DNA of 39,470 bases from Campylobacter ureolyticus ACS-301-V-Sch3b (lineage in GTDB: Bacteria; Campylobacterota; Campylobacteria; Campylobacterales; Campylobacteraceae): contig NZ_KE340326.1 in assembly GCF_000413435.1 (NCBI RefSeq), forward strand, positions 510,381 through 549,850. The letters run 5' to 3'. Positions within the stretch are counted from its first letter, which is position 1; every line of letters begins with the position of its first letter. The notes beneath the pieces are model-generated. The model was given only the letters and a program-made list of their open reading frames with translations, made no database searches and was not told where the DNA came from. The position numbers were made by a program, and so were the translations under genes. This document shows, piece after piece, positions 34,766 through 39,470 of this stretch.

Positions 34766-35356
34766 ATGGATAATAACAAAAAAAATAGTATTGAATTTGA
34801 AAAATCTGTAAAAAATATGCTTGAAATTTTAGGAGAAGATCCAAATCGTGAAGGATTGATAAAAACTCCGCAAAGGGTTTTTAAGGCTTATGAGTTTATG
34901 ACAAGTGGATATAAAGAGGATCCAAAAGTTGTGCTAAATGATGCCTTATTTGAAAGCTCAAACAACGAAATGGTCTTAATAAAAGATATAGAATTTTATA
35001 GCCTTTGTGAACATCACTTATTGCCAATTATAGGAAGAGCACATGTTGCTTATATACCAAATGGAAAGGTTGTGGGTTTATCTAAAATTCCAAGAATGGT
35101 AAATATATTTGCAAGAAGACTTCAAATCCAAGAACAACTTACCGAACAAATTGCTGGAGCCTTACAAGAAGTTATTAATCCGCGTGGTGTTGGGGTGGTT
35201 TTGGAAGCTAGGCACATGTGCATTGAAATGAGAGGAGTTGAAAAGATAAACTCTACAACTACAACTTCAGCATTAAGAGGAAGTTTTATTTCAGATCCAA
35301 GAACTAGGAAAGAGTTTTTTTCTTTAATAAACTCATCAAGAGAGGCGAGATTTTAA
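34766..35356 (+). CDS. folE: GTP cyclohydrolase I FolE
   Basis: Makes 7,8-dihydroneopterin triphosphate from GTP, the entry to folate (and via related routes queuosine) synthesis. The 196-residue enzyme has zinc ligands Cys81 and His84 in [19 protein letters not shown] and Cys152 in [13 protein letters not shown], and the GTP-contact block [19 protein letters not shown]. The length is that of the short, metal-dependent type I form. Confidence 0.97.
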   Translation: MDNNKKNSIEFEKSVKNMLEILGEDPNREGLIKTPQRVFKAYEFMTSGYKEDPKVVLNDALFESSNNEMVLIKDIEFYSLCEHHLLPIIGRAHVAYIPNGKVVGLSKIPRMVNIFARRLQIQEQLTEQIAGALQEVINPRGVGVVLEARHMCIEMRGVEKINSTTTTSALRGSFISDPRTRKEFFSLINSSREARF

Positions 35357-35407
35357 AATTGTTTAACTTTGTAAATCAAAAATTTAATCATTTTAGTGTA
35401 TCATTTC

Positions 35408-35432
35408 AAATAAGATAAAACTTATCCTATTT
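35408..35432. promoter_or_regulatory. Dyad operator candidate upstream of the nifS-like gene
   Basis: AAATAAGATAA, spacer AAC, then TTATCCTATTT: 11-base arms matching at 10 positions. It abuts a possible -10 TAAAAT at 35432-35437 and lies 44 bases before the start codon, placing it across the promoter. A repressor of the Fe-S assembly genes could bind there. The core GATAA-3-TTATC is loosely similar to Fur-type sites but is not a match I would call. Confidence 0.45.
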
Positions 35433-35445
35433 AAAATTTTAATAA

Positions 35446-36669
<1,224 letters not shown>

Positions 36670-36681
36670 AAAGGATAAAAA

Positions 36682-37662
36682 ATGGCAAAAGATAGTTTAA
36701 TAAGTGGATCATTTTGGGAGGATTACTCACAAAAGGTTCAAGATAGGATGAATAACCCTAAATTTATGGGTGAAATAACAGAAGAAGAGGCAAAAGAAAA
36801 GGGTTGCAAACTTATAGTTGCTGATTTTGGAGCTGAGAGCTGTGGGGATGCGGTTAGACTTTACTGGCTTGTGGATGAAAAAACAAATATTATAAAAGAG
36901 GCGAAATTTAGAAGTTTTGGCTGTGGAACAGCAATTGCGAGTAGTGATACTATGGCTGAACTTTGTGTTGGCAAAACAGTTGATCAAGCTGTAAAAATAA
37001 CAAACATAGATGTAGAAAAGGCAATGCGTGATGATCCAAATACTCCAGCCGTTCCACCTCAAAAAATGCACTGCTCAGTTATGGCATACGATGTTATAAA
37101 AGCCGCTGCAGCGCAGTATAAAGGAATAGATCCTGAGCATTTTGAAGATGAGATAATAGTATGTGAGTGCGCAAGAGTAAGCCTTGGAACGATAAAAGAA
37201 GTTATTAGGCTAAATGACTTAAAGACCGTTGAAGAGATAACTCAATACACTAAAGCAGGTGCATTTTGTAAAAGCTGTATAAGACCTGGTGGACATGAAA
37301 AAAGAGAGTATTATTTAGAAGATATTTTAGCATCTACTAGAGCTGAAATGGAGCAAGAAAAACTCTCTAAAATGGCTGATTCTCATAAACAAGGTGATAA
37401 TTTCGAAGAGCTTAATACAATAGGTCAATTTAAAATGGTTGAGGCAATTATAGATGAGGAAATTCGCCCAATGCTAATGATGGACGGTGGGGATTTAGAT
37501 ATAGTTGATATTAGAAAAAGTGATGATGGCAAAACTGACATTTATATAAGATATTTAGGAGCTTGCAGTGGTTGTGCAAGTGGCTCTACAGGAACACTTT
37601 TTGCAATAGAGGCAGTATTAAAAGAAAATTTAAGCCCAAATATAAGGGTTATGCCGATATAA
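36682..37662 (+). CDS. nifU: NifU-type Fe-S cluster scaffold, three domains
   Basis: A 326-residue modular scaffold. The N-terminal IscU-like domain (~1-130) has Cys in GCKL, GAESCGDA, SFGCGTA and KMHCSVMAYD. The central BFD-like [2Fe-2S] domain (~155-215) has VCECARVSLG and FCKSCIRPGG. The C-terminal Nfu domain (~245-326) has DGGDLDIVDI and the CSGCASGSTGTL cluster site. This full-length NifU form with NifS is the standard Epsilonproteobacterial pair. It builds clusters for targets such as the complex I subunits. Confidence 0.96.
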   Translation: MAKDSLISGSFWEDYSQKVQDRMNNPKFMGEITEEEAKEKGCKLIVADFGAESCGDAVRLYWLVDEKTNIIKEAKFRSFGCGTAIASSDTMAELCVGKTVDQAVKITNIDVEKAMRDDPNTPAVPPQKMHCSVMAYDVIKAAAAQYKGIDPEHFEDEIIVCECARVSLGTIKEVIRLNDLKTVEEITQYTKAGAFCKSCIRPGGHEKREYYLEDILASTRAEMEQEKLSKMADSHKQGDNFEELNTIGQFKMVEAIIDEEIRPMLMMDGGDLDIVDIRKSDDGKTDIYIRYLGACSGCASGSTGTLFAIEAVLKENLSPNIRVMPI

Positions 37663-37694
37663 AACTAGATAATTTGAGTTAAATTTCAAAATTT

Positions 37695-37725
37695 TCAGCC
37701 CTTTTTAGTTTTAAATTTGGGCTGA
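37695..37725 (+). terminator. Terminator-like hairpin after nifU
   Basis: TCAGCCC and GGGCTGA form a 7-bp GC-rich stem with a 17-base AT loop, 33 bases past the nifU stop. It is the strongest GC stem in the gap before the ankyrin gene. Confidence 0.6.
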
Positions 37726-37759
37726 GATTTAATTATAAATTTATATTTAAAGGTTAAAT

Positions 37760-38611
37760 TTGAAAAACAAATTTTTAAATTCATTTATAATTATAACTTT
37801 AATTTTAGTTGCTTTTATAGTTTATAATAAATTTAAACTCTCTCAAAATTCTCATTTTACAGTTACAGCTGATACAGTTATAAAACCAGGTTCTGAAATT
37901 TCAAAGTATGTTACACAAGAAGAAGTTGATAGTTTTGCACTAAGATATTGGGATATAGATAATAATTACACTGAATTTGTTAATCCCATAGCTATTCCTT
38001 TAAGAGACTTTCTAAAACAAAAAGATACAAACAAAGTATTAAATTATATAAAAGATAATAATCTTAGTGCTGATATAGAAATAGAAGATGGAACTACTCC
38101 TTTAATGTATTCAAGCTTTTACAATGACTTAAATACCACAAAAGAGTTAATTAAACTTGGTGCTGATGTTCATAAAAAAGATAAATATGGTTTAAGTCCT
38201 ATGGCTTATGCAATTTCTATGAATAGTTTAAATGTTATAAAACTTCTTTATGATAATGGTGCTAAATTTGAAGAAGTTCCAATCACTCAAGGTTATATTT
38301 TATCTCCAAGCTATTCAAATATTGATAAGTTGGTTATCAATGGTAACGATATAAATATAGTTTATAAATATAATTGGATACAAAAAGATTATGATACACC
38401 AAAAGGTTATGGATATATGTTTGAAGATGTAGTTTTTAAAAATTGGATTGAGTTAGCAAAATTTATTTTAGAAAGTGGATATAAACCATATTCTTATTTT
38501 ACTATCGGTGATACAATTAAATATGGTTATTCAATAGATGATTTATTTACAAAAGAAGATATTGATGATCTTATGATTCTTGCAAAAACAATCAAAAAGA
38601 GATATGTTTGA
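37760..38611 (+). CDS. Membrane-anchored or exported ankyrin-repeat protein
   Basis: A 283-residue protein. Residues ~8-22 (SFIIITLILVAFIVY) form a signal anchor or uncleaved signal, placing the rest in the periplasm. Two ankyrin repeats are clear: ~109-141 (GTTPLMYSSFYNDLNTTKEL, LGADVHKKD) and ~142-174 (KYGLSPMAYAISMNSLNVIK, DNGAKFEE). Further helical pairs follow. The start is TTG, preceded by AAAGG. The C terminus ends abruptly at 38611 where another frame takes over (see next entry), so this may be the front part of a longer frameshifted gene. The partner is unknown. Confidence 0.7.
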   Translation: MKNKFLNSFIIITLILVAFIVYNKFKLSQNSHFTVTADTVIKPGSEISKYVTQEEVDSFALRYWDIDNNYTEFVNPIAIPLRDFLKQKDTNKVLNYIKDNNLSADIEIEDGTTPLMYSSFYNDLNTTKELIKLGADVHKKDKYGLSPMAYAISMNSLNVIKLLYDNGAKFEEVPITQGYILSPSYSNIDKLVINGNDINIVYKYNWIQKDYDTPKGYGYMFEDVVFKNWIELAKFILESGYKPYSYFTIGDTIKYGYSIDDLFTKEDIDDLMILAKTIKKRYV

Positions 38612-39113
38612 CTATAATCTTTCTATGGATGAATTAAAATATAACCATAGTTTATATAAACCACTAGAAGATATCCCAAACTTTGAACCAATGCTAGATT
38701 TGCTACTTGAACATAATGTCTCAGGACAACCTTCAAAAGAACTTATGAAAAGTGAGTATGATATGTGTTATGATTTTTATTATGACCCATGTTTTGATGA
38801 TTTTAAAAATAAGTGCAAGCCTGTATTTGATATTTTTCCAGAAATATATGGACTTAAAAACAGTTATGAGATGTTTAAAAAATACTGCCCCGATAAAAAC
38901 GGAACTTTTAAAAACACAAAAGATTTTATAAGTTACAGAAATTCAGAAAAAAAATCTTATGCTATATCTTTTATGTTTTCTGGAGATAGTCAAAATAAAG
39001 TTTATATGAAAGATAGAAATGCGACTTTGAGAGATATAATGATAGATAAATATAATAGTACAAATAAAAATGAAAAAGAATTTATAAAAACTTATTATTT
39101 AAAAGAACAGTAG
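38604..39113 (+). CDS. Hypothetical protein, possibly the frameshifted C-terminal part of the ankyrin protein
   Basis: 169 residues from the ATG at 38604, which overlaps the ankyrin stop as ATGTTTGA. A TTG further upstream (38580) is less likely. It has no signal peptide, yet it contains four cysteines in or near a tyrosine-rich patch (MCYDFYYDPCFDDFKNKC, then KYCPD), typical of an oxidised extracytoplasmic domain. Its first part (FEPMLDLLLEHNVSG) still looks like ankyrin-type helices. Either it is a coupled cytoplasmic protein, or the two frames are one gene broken near the A-run at 38595-38599. The frame is closed by a stop at 38574-38576, just upstream of the crossover. Confidence 0.6.
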   Translation: MFDYNLSMDELKYNHSLYKPLEDIPNFEPMLDLLLEHNVSGQPSKELMKSEYDMCYDFYYDPCFDDFKNKCKPVFDIFPEIYGLKNSYEMFKKYCPDKNGTFKNTKDFISYRNSEKKSYAISFMFSGDSQNKVYMKDRNATLRDIMIDKYNSTNKNEKEFIKTYYLKEQ

Positions 39114-39171
39114 CTAAATTGCTACTAAAAAGTAATAAAATTATAATAAATAAATTTTAAAGGGACAAGCC

Positions 39172-39284
39172 ATGCCAATGTTTAACATCTCATCAAAGCA
39201 CAAAATTTATATAATAACCTTATTTCAAATTTAAAAACTACATCTATTTTATTTAAACTCACGCTACCATTCTGTAAAAATTAA
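39172..39284 (+). pseudogene. Possible remnant of a small gene
   Basis: A good ribosome site (AAGGGA at 39160-39165) precedes an ATG whose frame (MPMFNISSKH) stops after 20 codons. A neighbouring frame continues sensibly from NLYNNLISNLK to LPFCKN and a stop at 39282-39284, as if one base had changed in the A-run near 39202. No family is recognised. The rest of the stretch up to 39400 shows nothing supportable. Confidence 0.25.
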
Positions 39285-39419
39285 ATTTCAAAAGGTCAGA
39301 ACTTAACAATTTTATAGATTTTAATCAATTTCCATGATTTCTAACTCTATTTTTTCATCTTCCCCAAATTTCCATAAACATTTTCCCCCACTTTAATCAA
39401 ACTTTAAGCTTTATGTTTG

Positions 39420-39425
39420 TATAAT
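39420..39425 (+). promoter_or_regulatory. Promoter candidate pointing out of the right edge
   Basis: TATAAT preceded by TG, then a dyad TTAAAC (39452-39457) and GTTTAA (39463-39468) just inside the expected transcript. The gene it serves is outside the window. Confidence 0.4.
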
Positions 39426-39470
39426 TTCATTTCCGTTTTACAAAAGACCTCTTAAACGAGTTGTTTAAAC

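Noticed and set aside
39426..39470. Start of an rRNA operon at the right edge
   Set aside because: A strong promoter is there but no rRNA sequence is present before the window ends, so it cannot be supported.

Overview
The window reads as chromosome from an epsilonproteobacterium, very probably a Campylobacter species. It is very AT-rich. It carries a full 14-gene nuo operon in which nuoE and nuoF are replaced by the two short proteins typical of Campylobacter (relatives of Cj1575c and Cj1574c). The NifS/NifU-type Fe-S genes and the surE-ThiF pair also fit that genus. The species cannot be fixed from the sequence alone.

Layout. 41-1201: a lone tyrosine recombinase at the left edge, followed by a strong promoter-like site and a hairpin. 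1383-2279: miaA, converging on and overlapping nuoN. 2247-15417 (minus): nuoA-N in canonical order. 15572-17650 (plus): a lipoprotein, surE and a TcdA-like ThiF-family enzyme. 17665-19787 (minus): a D12-type adenine methyltransferase (CtsM-like), a LUD-domain protein and a short YrdC/Sua5-type protein. 19900-24441 (plus): a tightly packed five-gene unit, made of an ATP-dependent activator, a 2-hydroxyacyl-CoA-dehydratase-like or double-cubane protein, and a three-part sugar-type ABC importer. 24451-24730: a decayed copy of the start of the LUD gene plus the YrdC gene. 24846-25478: a small outer-membrane barrel. 25843-28630 (minus): a uraA-type permease, mscL and a TerC-family protein. 28671-34630 (minus): purN, nnr, comM, def, clpP and tig, closely linked or overlapping. 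34766-37662 (plus): folE, then nifS-like and nifU-like Fe-S assembly genes. 37760-39113: an ankyrin-repeat exported protein and an overlapping second frame that may be its frameshifted remainder. The right end holds a possible gene remnant and a promoter pointing out of the window.

How the parts work together. The nuo operon builds a proton-pumping quinone reductase that in Campylobacter is fed by reduced flavodoxin rather than NADH. The NuoG here has an additional complete CxxCxxCxxxCP motif. NifS/NifU would supply its many Fe-S clusters and those of the double-cubane protein. The tig-clpP-def set handles nascent-chain processing and folding.

The most interesting element is the five-gene reductase-plus-importer unit. 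It is bracketed by direct repeats of its left neighbour, the YrdC gene with the first codons of the LUD gene. This suggests it entered, or can leave, as one cassette by homologous recombination. I infer that it may be an uptake system coupled to a low-potential, ATP-driven reductase of unknown substrate.
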